The position numbers and the translations under genes were made by a program. A stretch of 34,643 nucleotides of DNA. It comes from Thiobacillus sp. 63-78. Lineage in GTDB: Bacteria > Pseudomonadota > Gammaproteobacteria > Burkholderiales > Thiobacillaceae. Shown piece by piece: positions 1-8,466 of this stretch. Each line of letters starts with the position of its first letter. The stretch's first letter is position 1. Location of the stretch: NCBI GenBank assembly GCA_001899765.1, contig MKWM01000057.1:1-34643 (forward strand). Reading direction: 5' to 3'. A model generated the notes under the pieces. The model saw only the letters and a program-made list of their open reading frames with translations. It had not been told where the DNA came from and made no database searches.

Positions 1-128
1 TCTCTCTTCATGAAACATTCGATCGTCATGTGGCGCAAAAGTTCCATATTTGTCGACTTATTTACCGACTAGTGAGTAAGCCGGCCCCTGGGATCTACCG
101 TCACCTTTACCGCCAACTTGCTCCGCTT

Positions 129-213
129 GCTGGCGATAGCTACCGATAGACGTCGTGACGTATTTCCATATAAATCAACACGTTAAGACTGTTTTTCGAT
201 AGCTGGCGATAGC
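129..213. repeat. Direct repeat GCTGGCGATAGC, two copies
   Basis: GCTGGCGATAGC is repeated exactly at 129-140 and 202-213, 73 bp apart. The first copy is followed by TACCGATAG, a partial repetition of the same theme; the second is preceded by CGATA. It may be a protein-binding iteron of the element end. Function is not established. Confidence 0.45.
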
Positions 214-230
214 CCCCGAAGGACCCGATT

Positions 231-257
231 TCACTCCCACTCGATCATCAACGAGTC
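231..257 (-). other. Candidate attachment (att) core site
   Basis: On the plus strand ACTCG (239-243) and CGAGT (252-256) form inverted arms around an 8-bp spacer, the usual geometry of a tyrosine-recombinase core. On the minus strand positions 245-231 read ATCGAGTGGGAGTGA, which encodes IEWE and a stop, the same C-terminal residues as GuaA (GMP synthase), a known insertion hot spot for genomic islands. The sequence before it (RDSLM) is not GuaA, so this would be the distal copy of a duplicated core. No second copy or integrase is in the window, so this remains a hypothesis. Confidence 0.3.
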
Positions 258-727
258 ACGCAAGTCCGCGTGATTAAAGGGATTGGCTTTGATCGACATG
301 GGCCTTTACCGTCGTTTTTACCGTCAGAAAAACACGTCCTTTGCTGGCGCGGGTTTGCGTGGCATCGGCTCATCATCAATCAGCGTCAATCATACCGAAC
401 AGGTGACCGCACTTCAGCCCCTCACGTCGAGTGCAACCCGATGTGCTCCATGCTCGGCAGCCACACTGGATGTTCGGTCGAACAGCCATTTTTGCTGTTC
501 AGCGAATATTGCTCGTCCCCGCAACCGCCCCCTGCGCAAGCCATCGGCGACTTGGAATTGTTGATCCAGTCGTAGCCAGACTACGACAACAACAACCTAT
601 CCAAGCGACTCGGGCGCAACCCTCGACGCTCGTCCGGCACTGCGGCAGAGAAGAACACTGTCACCTTTCTTGCCGCTGCCACGATGTCAGGAACTAGTGT
701 ATCATTTCTCTGATCGAGAGGTGCCCC

Positions 728-1324
728 ATGAACACGCTGCCCGAGACCATCCTGCAACAAGCACGATCTCTCCCCGAGGGAGGCGTGCTGTCGCCCAAGG
801 AGTTCCTGCACCTGGGAAGCCGGTCGGCGGTGGATCAAGCGTTCTCACGGCTCGCCAAGACCGGCAAGTTGCTGCGCGTGGCGCGTGGCGCCTATGCTGC
901 CCCGGTTTCCAGCCGGTTCGGCTCGCGCGCTCCCGCTCCCGAGAAGGTCGTCAAGGCGCTGGCCGAACAAAGCGGCGAAGTCGTCGTGCCGCATGGCGCC
1001 AGCGCAGCCAACGCCCTGGGTCTGACGCAGCAAGTGCCCATCCGCGAGGTCTATCTGACTTCCGGCCGCACTCGCAAGCTCAAGCTCGGGCGGTCGGAAG
1101 TGCTGGTGAAGCACGCACCGCGCTGGATGCTGGCGCTGGGCACACGGCCGGCGGGCGCGGCCGTGCGCGCGCTGGCCTGGATCGGACCCACGCACGCCAG
1201 CAAGTCGCTGGCGTCGTTGCGCCGTACCCTTCCCCGCTCCGAATGGCAGGCGCTGGCCTCGGCGCGTGCGACGCTGCCCGGCTGGATGGCGCAAGCCATC
1301 GGCGAGGAAGCCGCGCGTGGCTGA
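728..1324 (+). CDS. abiEi: AbiEi-type antitoxin / transcriptional regulator
   Basis: A 198-residue protein of the AbiEi-like (DUF6088-type) family. Members are the antitoxin half of the type IV AbiE toxin-antitoxin/abortive-infection system and usually repress their own promoter through an N-terminal winged helix. Here residues about 20-60 (LSPKEFLHLGSRSAVDQAFS, then a basic beta-wing with RVARGAY) fit that winged helix. The rest is the conserved C-terminal domain with VVVPHGASAANALGL. The ATG is preceded by GAGAGG at a 7-nt distance. The stop overlaps the next gene's GTG start by 8 nt, the tight coupling expected of antitoxin-toxin pairs. Family assignment is firm from the partner and motifs; anti-phage activity is inferred. 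Confidence 0.85.
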   Translation: MNTLPETILQQARSLPEGGVLSPKEFLHLGSRSAVDQAFSRLAKTGKLLRVARGAYAAPVSSRFGSRAPAPEKVVKALAEQSGEVVVPHGASAANALGLTQQVPIREVYLTSGRTRKLKLGRSEVLVKHAPRWMLALGTRPAGAAVRALAWIGPTHASKSLASLRRTLPRSEWQALASARATLPGWMAQAIGEEAARG

Positions 1325-2339
1325 GTATTTCTTCGACCTGAGCAAGAAGGATCAACGCGAGGCGTTGGAATACGGGCGGGCCGAAACCGGCCGCCCCGTC
1401 CACCTGCTCGAAAAGGACGTGTGGGTGGTGTGGACGCTGCGCGCCCTGTTCGAGGCGCCGCTCGCGGCCGACCTGACCTTCAAGGGCGGCACCTCGCTGT
1501 CGAAGGTCTACAAGGTCATCGACCGCTTTTCCGAAGACATCGACCTGACCTACGACATTCGCAAGCTGATCCCGGACCTGGTCGGCGAAGGCGGCGAGTT
1601 GCCGACCAGTCGCAGCCAGGCCGGGAAGTGGACTCAAGCCGTGCGGCATCGGCTGCCGGACTGGATCACGCAGAACGTGCAGCCAGTGCTTCAAACCACC
1701 TTGACGCGCGAGCGTCTGGCCGCCCGACTTGAACTTGGCGGCCAGGAGAACGACAAACTGTTCCTGCACTACCCTGCCCTAACGCAAGGAACGGGCTACG
1801 TGGCGCCTGTCGTCACGCTGGAGTTCGGTGCGCGCGCCACCGGCGAGCCGCACCAGGTATTCCAGGTGACCTGCGACATCGCCGCACACCTGGCCGACGT
1901 GTCGTTTCCAACCGCCTCGCCACTGGTCATGAGCGTCGCGCGCACCTTTTGGGAGAAGGCTACCGCTGCGCACGTATTCTGCGCACAAGGCCGCATCCGC
2001 AGCGAACGCTATGCCCGGCACTGGCACGACTTGGCCGCGATCGCACGAAGCCCCAATTTCGCCGCTGTCATCGCCGATCGCACAGTGGCAACGGCCGTCG
2101 CCCGCCACAAGTCCTACTTCTTCATCGAGAAGGACGCTGACGGTCAGGTGATCGACTACATGCCCGCGACCACGGGGCATCTAAAAATCGTCCCCGAAGG
2201 CGAAGCCAGGACGGCACTCGCCAAGGACTATGCAGCCATGCTGGCGGATGAAGTGATGGTAGGCAATGCCGTACCCTTCGACGAGCTGTTGGAGGCATGC
2301 GCCGACCTCGAAGCCAAGGTGAACAGGGCTGCCGTGTAG
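1317..2339 (+). CDS. abiEii: AbiEii/AbiGii-family nucleotidyltransferase toxin
   Basis: A nucleotidyltransferase toxin of the AbiEii family. Residues 56-59 (KGGT, in FKGGTSLSKVY) and about 72-79 (FSEDIDLTYD) are the diagnostic G-G-[TS]-x-L-x-K and acidic metal-binding motifs of the DNA polymerase beta-like fold. I choose the GTG at 1317, giving 340 residues that begin V/M-A-E-Y-F-F-D-L. The frame is open upstream to an ATG at 1266, but that would place 17 residues of unrelated arginine-rich sequence inside abiEi. Known relatives transfer nucleotides to tRNA or other targets and cause growth arrest when AbiEi is lost. It is followed after 36 bp by gajA, with no terminator visible, so the four defence genes may share one transcript. 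Confidence 0.85.
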   Translation: MAEYFFDLSKKDQREALEYGRAETGRPVHLLEKDVWVVWTLRALFEAPLAADLTFKGGTSLSKVYKVIDRFSEDIDLTYDIRKLIPDLVGEGGELPTSRSQAGKWTQAVRHRLPDWITQNVQPVLQTTLTRERLAARLELGGQENDKLFLHYPALTQGTGYVAPVVTLEFGARATGEPHQVFQVTCDIAAHLADVSFPTASPLVMSVARTFWEKATAAHVFCAQGRIRSERYARHWHDLAAIARSPNFAAVIADRTVATAVARHKSYFFIEKDADGQVIDYMPATTGHLKIVPEGEARTALAKDYAAMLADEVMVGNAVPFDELLEACADLEAKVNRAAV

Positions 2340-2375
2340 CGACAACAAGATCAACAAGGACTGCTTGGGGGAGCC

Positions 2376-4211
2376 ATGCGTGTTTCACGGTTGCAGATAG
2401 AGAACTTTCGCGGCATCAAGAAGACGGAACTTCACTTCTCAGGGCATACGCTCCTGATCGGCGGCAACAACGTCGGCAAGAGCACGATCTGCGAAGCACT
2501 CGATCTCGTGCTTGGGCCGGATCGCCTGAATCGAACACCCCCCGTTGAGGAATTCGATTTCCGCAATGCCGGCTATCTGAACGAAGATGGCGAAACCCCC
2601 GTTCCTATCCGCATCGAAGCCGTCCTCGTCGATCTCACCGACGACATCAAGAAGCTCTGCGCCGCCAACTTGGAGTTCTGGCACAAGACCGATAAGCGAG
2701 TTCTCGGCGAAGGCGAGATTGGCGACGCCGACGACCCCAACGTGGAACTCTGCCTTCGCCTAATTACCGTCGCCCAATACAACATCGAAGAAGACCAGTT
2801 CTTCGCCAAGACGATCTATGGCCGAAGCGACGACGATGACGACGTCGATCCCAAGTCGATACCCACCAAGGCCAAGCGAGCGATAGGCTTCCTCTACCTA
2901 CGCACCATCCGAACTGGCTCTCGGGCGTTGAGCTTGGAGCGCGGCACGCTGCTCGACAACATCTTGCGCATGAAAGAAGCCCGTAAGGGGATGTGGGAAA
3001 GCATCCGCCGGCGGCTGGCTACCCTCGATCCGCAGATAGACGCCGACGCCACCGAGTTGGGACCGATCCTGGACGAAATCGAGGCGCGGCTGTCGGAATA
3101 CATCGCGCCCGGTGGCGAAGGCCGCTCGACCCGTCTGTTCGTCTCCCAACTCACGCGCGAGCACTTGCGAAAGACCATCGCCTTCTTCCTGACGATGGGC
3201 CGTGGCGAGGAAGCCGTACCGTTCCAGCAGGCCGGCAGCGGAACGCTGAACACGCTTCTGCTGGCACTACTAACCTTCATCGCTGACCTCAAGAAAGACA
3301 ACGTCATCTTTGCGATGGAAGAACCCGAGATCGCCCTTCCACCTCACACTCAGCGGCGGATTGCGAACTACCTTCTCGAAGAAACTTCGCAATGCTTCGT
3401 CACGTCCCATTCTCCCTACGTCATCGAACGCTTCGAGCCCGACGGGATACTGAAGCTCAACCGCGACGAGCAAGGCACACTGACCGGCACGGCGATCAAG
3501 CTACCCGCCGGCATGAAGGCCAAGAACTACCGACAGAACTTCCGCCGGGCCATCGCGGAAGCCATGCTCGGCCAAGGCGTGATCGTCGGCGAAGGCATCA
3601 CTGAACAGGATGCCTTGCTGGTGGCCGCACAAAAAATGGAGGACAACGATCCCTCCTTGTTTCCCTTGGACGTGGCCGGTCTGTGCGTCATCAACGCTGA
3701 CGGTGATGGAAACCTGGAGAAGCTGGGCGCCTTCTTCAAGGAGATCGGCACGCCAGCCTTTGCCTTCTTCGATCGCAAGAAGCGCACGGATGCGGAAGTC
3801 ACTGCCCTTCAGGGCAGCTACGTGGTAGCCAAGGAAATCCAGCAAAAAGGCGCCGAGGTGCTGATGACCGAGGAAGCGCCCCTGGATCGTCAGTGGCAAT
3901 ACTTGGAAGCCCTACGCGCCGAGGACACTGATGGCCGGTTCGGGATTCCGGCCGCCCGCCCCGCTGACGACGAACTACGCAAGCTGACCACCTCCACGCT
4001 TAAGGGCCTGAAGGGCGAAGGCGGCGCGGCAAAGCTGCTGCAACTCTGCGCCGTAGCCGAGTTGCCCAAGACCATCACCGACTTCCTCGCCGACATCTAT
4101 CAACGCTACCCGAAGCCAAGACGCAAGGAAGTGCCTACCCGGCAAGCCGACGCCAACGCGGAAGCGGCAGGCAACAACCAAGCGGCGGCCGAAGACCCCG
4201 AGGAACTCTAG
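2376..4211 (+). CDS. gajA: GajA-like OLD-family ATPase/TOPRIM nuclease (Gabija)
   Basis: A 611-residue class 2 OLD-family nuclease. Residues 1-40 contain the ABC-type N-terminus RLQIENFRGI and Walker A GGNNVGKST (29-37). MEEPE (314-318) is the Walker B region, followed by the histidine motif VTSHSPY. The TOPRIM half has GEGITE with the catalytic Glu near 406, ADGDG with Asp near 442 and 444, and a further acidic FFDRKK near 466. The C-terminal 30 residues are an Ala/Asn/Glu-rich tail. In Gabija, GajA is a sequence-specific DNA-nicking enzyme held in check by nucleotides and released when they are depleted during phage infection. The start has a strong GGGGGAG ribosome binding site. Pairing with a UvrD-type helicase 3 bp downstream separates it from stand-alone OLD proteins. 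Confidence 0.9.
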   Translation: MRVSRLQIENFRGIKKTELHFSGHTLLIGGNNVGKSTICEALDLVLGPDRLNRTPPVEEFDFRNAGYLNEDGETPVPIRIEAVLVDLTDDIKKLCAANLEFWHKTDKRVLGEGEIGDADDPNVELCLRLITVAQYNIEEDQFFAKTIYGRSDDDDDVDPKSIPTKAKRAIGFLYLRTIRTGSRALSLERGTLLDNILRMKEARKGMWESIRRRLATLDPQIDADATELGPILDEIEARLSEYIAPGGEGRSTRLFVSQLTREHLRKTIAFFLTMGRGEEAVPFQQAGSGTLNTLLLALLTFIADLKKDNVIFAMEEPEIALPPHTQRRIANYLLEETSQCFVTSHSPYVIERFEPDGILKLNRDEQGTLTGTAIKLPAGMKAKNYRQNFRRAIAEAMLGQGVIVGEGITEQDALLVAAQKMEDNDPSLFPLDVAGLCVINADGDGNLEKLGAFFKEIGTPAFAFFDRKKRTDAEVTALQGSYVVAKEIQQKGAEVLMTEEAPLDRQWQYLEALRAEDTDGRFGIPAARPADDELRKLTTSTLKGLKGEGGAAKLLQLCAVAELPKTITDFLADIYQRYPKPRRKEVPTRQADANAEAAGNNQAAAEDPEEL

Positions 4212-4214
4212 ATC

Positions 4215-5948
4215 GTGGCCCTAGTCATCTGCGCGCAGCGACAAAGCATCCTCGACGAAGACGGTGCCATCCTCGTGACGGGTGGCCCAGGCAGCGGCAA
4301 GACGACCATCGCTTTAGCCAAGGCCAGACTTGTCATAGAACGGGGCCTGTCACCTGGTCAGTCCGTCCTGTTTCTCAGCTTCTCGCGTGCCGCCGTAGCG
4401 CGCGTCGCCGAAGCGAGCAAGACACAGTTGCCGGCTGCCCTGCAAGGAAAGCTCTCAATCCAGACGTTCCACTCGTTCTTTTGGCGCATCTTGCAGGCTT
4501 ACGGATACCTGCTGGGCGCACCAAGATCCCTGCGGTTGCTGATGCCTCACGATGAGGCAGCGATGCGGCACGAGTTCGAGAACAACGGCGGCGATTGGAA
4601 TGTCGAGCGCGAGCGCCTGTTCCGTGAGGCCGGCAGGGTCGCGTTTGACCTGTTCGCCCCGAAAGCTCATGAACTACTGTCTCGAAGCGCGCGCCTGCGA
4701 GAACTCTTCTCGTCGTGCTATCCGCTGATCGTTGTGGACGAGGCCCAAGATACCGCAGAAGACCAGTGGCAATGCGTCCGGCTGTTATCTGCTGGCACGC
4801 AAATGATGTGCCTCGCCGACCTGGACCAGCAGATTTACGACTTCCGGCCGGGCGTCAGTTCCGACCGGGTAACACACATCATGGCCGCCCTGCAACCGTT
4901 GCGCGTGGATTTGGCAGGCGAGAATCACAGAAGCCCCGATTCGGAAATCGTCGCCTTCGGCAACGACGTGTTACTGAACACACCGCGAGGGGCAGCCTAC
5001 CGAGGCGTGTCGCGCATGAACTATCGCGCCAATCGAGAGTATCGTGACCGTGCGATCCGGCAGGCAATCGGAATCGCCATCCAGCGTGCCAAGGAAGCGG
5101 CTCAGGGCGACATCGAGAGCCTAGCCGTCCTGGCAACATGGGGGCGTGGTGTCAACGTCATCTCCCGCGCGCTGACCGGCGATGGCACGAACCTGATCCC
5201 GCATCGGGTGATGATCGACGAAGCGTCGGTGCTTCTTTCCAGCCGCATGGTGGCGTTCATGCTGGAACCGCGCAGGCCAGCAGCGGAGGAGCTGTTGGAC
5301 CTGTCCGATGGACTTGATCTTGCTGCGACGGTTTTTCGCGCGCGCGGTGGGAACACCAACCTTGGTGCTGCACAGCGGTTGGCAACAAGCGCGATACAAG
5401 GCCGCGGCGGAACTTCCCCTCGCGCCAACGGAGTGGCATCCAAACTTTTGGATGCACTGCGCACACTGCGCGCCCACCAGTTCACGGGAGACCCGAAGCG
5501 GGATTGGCTGGACGCGCGCAGCATCCTCCGCAACGCGGGTGCCAACCCGTTTCAATCCATAGCAGAGGATGCCGAACAGCTTGTCGCCTTTCAGCGCGGC
5601 CGCCGCATTTCCGCGGCACTGACCGAACTCTGGCAAACGCAGGGAGCATATCGAAATGCTCGCAGCGCGCTCGATACGGCCATTGCCGAAGACCAGCTCT
5701 TATCTGGCGGAAACGACCTAAGAGGCATCCACGTCATGACCATCCACAAGTCGAAGGGCAAGGAGTTCGACGCGGCGATCCTCTTCGACGACCCGAACAG
5801 CAGCCCTCTGCTTTTCACACAAGAAGCTCCGCCACACCCACGCTGCCGGAAGCTGATGCGGGTTGGCATCACCCGCGCTCGGCACCATGTGCTGATGCTC
5901 TGCGACATGTTCACTCCGACCGCCCTACTTCAAGGTCATCGGCTTTAG
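4215..5948 (+). CDS. gajB: GajB-like UvrD/PcrA-family helicase (Gabija)
   Basis: A 577-residue superfamily 1A helicase, the partner of GajA. Visible motifs are: a Q-motif region (AQRQSIL), Walker A GGPGSGKTT (23-31), motif Ia (TFHSFFWRIL), Walker B DEAQD (175-179), motif III (ADLDQQIYDFR), motif IV (ENHRSPDSEI), motif V (TIHKSKGKEFD) and motif VI (VGITRARHH, near 550). All catalytic motifs are present, so it should be an active ATPase. It starts with GTG 3 nt after the gajA stop; GAGGAA lies just upstream across the end of gajA. It is somewhat longer than the roughly 500-residue prototype, with the extra sequence apparently between motifs IV and V. It converges on the conjugation operon with only 27 bp between stop codons and no clear terminator. 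Confidence 0.88.
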   Translation: MALVICAQRQSILDEDGAILVTGGPGSGKTTIALAKARLVIERGLSPGQSVLFLSFSRAAVARVAEASKTQLPAALQGKLSIQTFHSFFWRILQAYGYLLGAPRSLRLLMPHDEAAMRHEFENNGGDWNVERERLFREAGRVAFDLFAPKAHELLSRSARLRELFSSCYPLIVVDEAQDTAEDQWQCVRLLSAGTQMMCLADLDQQIYDFRPGVSSDRVTHIMAALQPLRVDLAGENHRSPDSEIVAFGNDVLLNTPRGAAYRGVSRMNYRANREYRDRAIRQAIGIAIQRAKEAAQGDIESLAVLATWGRGVNVISRALTGDGTNLIPHRVMIDEASVLLSSRMVAFMLEPRRPAAEELLDLSDGLDLAATVFRARGGNTNLGAAQRLATSAIQGRGGTSPRANGVASKLLDALRTLRAHQFTGDPKRDWLDARSILRNAGANPFQSIAEDAEQLVAFQRGRRISAALTELWQTQGAYRNARSALDTAIAEDQLLSGGNDLRGIHVMTIHKSKGKEFDAAILFDDPNSSPLLFTQEAPPHPRCRKLMRVGITRARHHVLMLCDMFTPTALLQGHRL

Positions 5949-5975
5949 GAACGTCTTTCGGCCGTAGCAACGCAA

Positions 5976-6203
5976 CTACTTCTGCTCTGACGACTTCCGG
6001 CGAAAGCCCCGATCCCCCGCCATGAACACCTCCAGCATGTGCGGGATCAGTGTCGCCGCATCGACCGCTTCACCGTAGGTCTGCGCGTGCAGCGCGGCGT
6101 AGCGGTCGAGGTCTGCTTTCAGGCTGGCTGGGCATGCAAAGGTCATCTTCGTGGATTCCAGTTTCGGCAGCGGCCCGAGCCGCAGCTTCTTGGCCGTGCT
6201 CAT
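5976..6203 (-). CDS. DUF2274 family small protein
   Basis: A 75-residue protein beginning MSTAKKLRLGPLPK. It matches the DUF2274 family that regularly follows trbI in Tn4371-like ICEs and related plasmids. The ATG overlaps the trbI stop by 4 nt (ATGA), so it is the last gene of the transfer operon. The middle (CPASLKADLDRYAALHAQ) resembles a ribbon-helix-helix or short helical DNA-binding segment, but I cannot assign a function. It is basic at both ends and has no signal or membrane segment. Confidence 0.8.
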   Translation of the reverse strand: MSTAKKLRLGPLPKLESTKMTFACPASLKADLDRYAALHAQTYGEAVDAATLIPHMLEVFMAGDRGFRRKSSEQK

Positions 6204-7471
6204 CGCATCGCCCCTCTGTTGAAAAAAAGCGGCTGATAAGGCCGCAGCACCAAGTCCCGGTTGACGATGATCCGCACCGGCAGGCCCGGCCGTGTGGTCA
6301 GCGTCGGCTGGATGTTCAGGTTGCGCCGGGTCATCTCCTGCCCGACTTGATTGATGCTGTCCTGCGCGCTGTCGCGCCCGGCGACGACAATGCGGTTGCC
6401 GTCCTGGCGGTTCTCCGGCGCGGCCAGCTCGGCGCCCACCCCCAGCAGCGTAGTCAGCACCGCACCGGCTACGATGCGCTTCCAGTGCCAGTCCACGTCG
6501 TCTTCCAAGCCGGCGTAGCCGGCCGGGTCGGTGCCGACAAGGTTGTCGAGCGTCAGCGAGGACGTGTCCGGCAGGATGACCCGGTTCCACACGACCTGGA
6601 CGCGGCTCTGCCCGTAGCTGACCTGGCTGTTGTATTTGCCCAAGATGCGCGATCCCTGCGGGATCAGCAGTAACTTGCCCGTGGCCGTGTCGTAGACCGG
6701 CTCTGTCACCGTGGCGATCACGTCGCCCGGCAAATCGGACTTGATGCCCGTCACCAGCGCGCCGGCGATTACTGTCCCGGCCATCACCTGATAGGGCGAA
6801 GCCGGCATTTGTAGATTGCCGGAATTACGGGTTTCCGTAGAACCGGCTTTCAGGAACGCCTCTTTCTGGTTTTGCCGGTTCTGCACGGCGGTCGGATCGC
6901 TGGGTTGCGCAGCCGTCGAGGCCGGCCCTGCCGCCAGCGGGTCGAAGGCCGCGATCGTGCTTGTGCTGCCCGGCGCCGCCTGCGCCACCGCGGCGGCGGC
7001 GTGGCCTTGCCCGCCCGAACGGAAGAACACCGACGAAGCCGCTGCGGCTTCCGCCTCCTTGCGCAAGGCGTCGTTGGGATCGTGGGCGGGGGCCGCGTAG
7101 GCGGCCACGGCCGCCTGTTGCGAGTTCACGATGGCCGGCCCAAGATCGCCGGGCAGCGGCGGCCCCAGCTCGGGCACCTTCGGCGGCAGTTTGGAATAGT
7201 CCGAAGGCAAGCCGTCCAGCCCTTCAGACTTGGAGACGCGATCGACGTTGTAAAGCTCGGTCTGCACGCCCGCGCCGCGCCGGTGCGGTTGCAGCGACCA
7301 GATCGTGGCCCCGAGCACGGCGACCGACAGGCCGCCCATCAGCATCGCCAGCGTGCGCCGGTTCAGGCGTGTGACCGGGCGCGGCTGCGCGCGCAGCGTC
7401 ACCGCCTCGGGCGCGACCTTGCCCGCCTGCGGCGCGGCACGGTCGGGAGTGTCGTCCTGGCTCATGGTCAA
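6200..7471 (-). CDS. trbI: TrbI (VirB10-like) conjugation channel protein
   Basis: A 423-residue VirB10 homologue, the energy-sensing protein spanning inner and outer membranes in the type IV secretion core complex. The cytoplasmic N-terminus is followed by a single transmembrane helix at about 41-59. A Pro/Ala-rich periplasmic linker follows (SKLPPKVPELGPPLPGD), then the beta-barrel domain with the conserved stretches VMAGTVIAGALVTGIKSDLPG, LLIPQGSRILGKYNS and VQVVWNRVILPD. It starts with ATG, overlaps the trbG stop by 4 nt and overlaps the DUF2274 start by 4 nt. It should act with TrbG and TrbF. Length and motif order are normal. Confidence 0.95.
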   Translation of the reverse strand: MTMSQDDTPDRAAPQAGKVAPEAVTLRAQPRPVTRLNRRTLAMLMGGLSVAVLGATIWSLQPHRRGAGVQTELYNVDRVSKSEGLDGLPSDYSKLPPKVPELGPPLPGDLGPAIVNSQQAAVAAYAAPAHDPNDALRKEAEAAAASSVFFRSGGQGHAAAAVAQAAPGSTSTIAAFDPLAAGPASTAAQPSDPTAVQNRQNQKEAFLKAGSTETRNSGNLQMPASPYQVMAGTVIAGALVTGIKSDLPGDVIATVTEPVYDTATGKLLLIPQGSRILGKYNSQVSYGQSRVQVVWNRVILPDTSSLTLDNLVGTDPAGYAGLEDDVDWHWKRIVAGAVLTTLLGVGAELAAPENRQDGNRIVVAGRDSAQDSINQVGQEMTRRNLNIQPTLTTRPGLPVRIIVNRDLVLRPYQPLFFNRGAMR

Positions 7472-8466
7472 TTCCTCCGCGTGCCGTCCGTGCGCTCGAT
7501 CCGCACCACGTCGCCCTTGTCCCCGCCCAGGCGCAGCTCGGCCGCACCGAACAGCCGATCCACGATGTAGTACGGCGGGCGGAAACGGTAGTTGACGAGT
7601 TGCCCGTCGCCCTGCGCGCCGATCACGAACAGCGGCGGCAGTTCGCCCTGGGCGATGCCCGCCGGGAACTGGATATAGACCTTCTCGCCGTCATCGAAGG
7701 CGCGCAGCGGCTTCCACGGCGGACTGCTGCCGCTGACCGCGTAGCGGAAGCGGATCTTCTCCAGTGACAGGCCGGTATCGACCGGCGCGGCCGTCTGCGC
7801 GGCCTGCGCCTGGCGCTGCAAGGCCAGCATCTTGTCCTTCGGGTATTCCCACGAGACGGACGCCATCCATGTCTTTTCGGTCGAAGTCAGCTCCAGCAGG
7901 TAGGTGCGCCGGCTGGTGGTGATGACGAGATTGGTCTTCAACCCCGAGCGGATCGGCTTGACCATCACGTTCACGCGCAGCGCGCCGCCACTGCCGCTTG
8001 ACGTGTCCCCGACGATCCAGCGCACCGTGTCGCCGGCGGCGATCGTTACCAATTCTTCGCCCGGCTGCAGCGTAACCACCGTCACACGGCCCACGGCCGC
8101 ATAGATCTGGTACAGCGCGCCTTCGGTGAAGGGCCAGACTTGAATCGCATTGACGTAGCCCTCCCGTGTAGGGGCAATGCGCGCCTCGGCATTGGCGCGG
8201 GCTACGCGCACGGTTTCATCGGCGGGTTCTGCTGCGGACTTCGCATCGACACTGGGCATGGGCTTCAACTGCGCCGGCATCGGCAACACCTCAGGCACGG
8301 TCACCACCTCCACCGGCTTCGGCGCCTCGGGCAGCGGCTGGGCCTGCACCGGCTCATCGAGCGCGATCACCGGCGGCGGCTTGCCCTGCGTGGCGCAGCC
8401 CGCGAACAGGACAGTCGATGCCAGCAGGATCACCGGCACCGCGGATTTACGGAAAACTGCATTCAT
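7468..8466 (-). CDS. trbG: TrbG (VirB9-like) outer-membrane core lipoprotein
   Basis: A 332-residue VirB9 family protein that pairs with TrbI in the outer-membrane core of the conjugation channel. The start MNAVFRKS was chosen because it gives a lipoprotein signal peptide with lipobox LFAGC (Cys about 24) and a 4-nt overlap with trbF; the frame stays open upstream without signal-like sequence. After a Pro-rich segment comes the VirB9 domain (YQIYAAVGRVTVVTLQPGEEL, then NLVITTSRRTYLLEL). The C-terminus carries the TrbG motif FRPPYYIVDRLF near the end. There is no sign of truncation. Confidence 0.95.
   Translation of the reverse strand: MNAVFRKSAVPVILLASTVLFAGCATQGKPPPVIALDEPVQAQPLPEAPKPVEVVTVPEVLPMPAQLKPMPSVDAKSAAEPADETVRVARANAEARIAPTREGYVNAIQVWPFTEGALYQIYAAVGRVTVVTLQPGEELVTIAAGDTVRWIVGDTSSGSGGALRVNVMVKPIRSGLKTNLVITTSRRTYLLELTSTEKTWMASVSWEYPKDKMLALQRQAQAAQTAAPVDTGLSLEKIRFRYAVSGSSPPWKPLRAFDDGEKVYIQFPAGIAQGELPPLFVIGAQGDGQLVNYRFRPPYYIVDRLFGAAELRLGGDKGDVVRIERTDGTRRN

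Larger units (their letters stand above)
61..323. repeat. Four scattered TTTACCG repeats
   Basis: The heptamer TTTACCG occurs at 61-67, 106-112, 305-311 and 317-323. The last two are tandem (CTTTACCGTC then TTTTACCGTC). Clusters of short direct repeats like this are typical arm-type sites for tyrosine recombinases or accessory factors near attachment sites, but a chance cluster is possible. Confidence 0.35.
1..727. other. Gene-poor end region with short repeats
   Basis: I find no reading frame here that looks like a protein; the short open frames overlap one another and have no recognisable domains. The stretch holds several short direct repeats, listed separately, and a palindromic candidate recombination core. 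It lies beyond the last backbone gene and the defence block, where the distal attachment end of an ICE would be expected. A weak -10-like TATCAT at 700-705 and a ribosome binding site GAGAGG at 715-720 precede abiEi. No -35 box of good quality is visible. Confidence 0.5.

Noticed and set aside
270-838. Short open frames in the left-end region
   Set aside because: They overlap in different frames and strands, lack ribosome binding sites and domains, and one runs antisense into abiEi.
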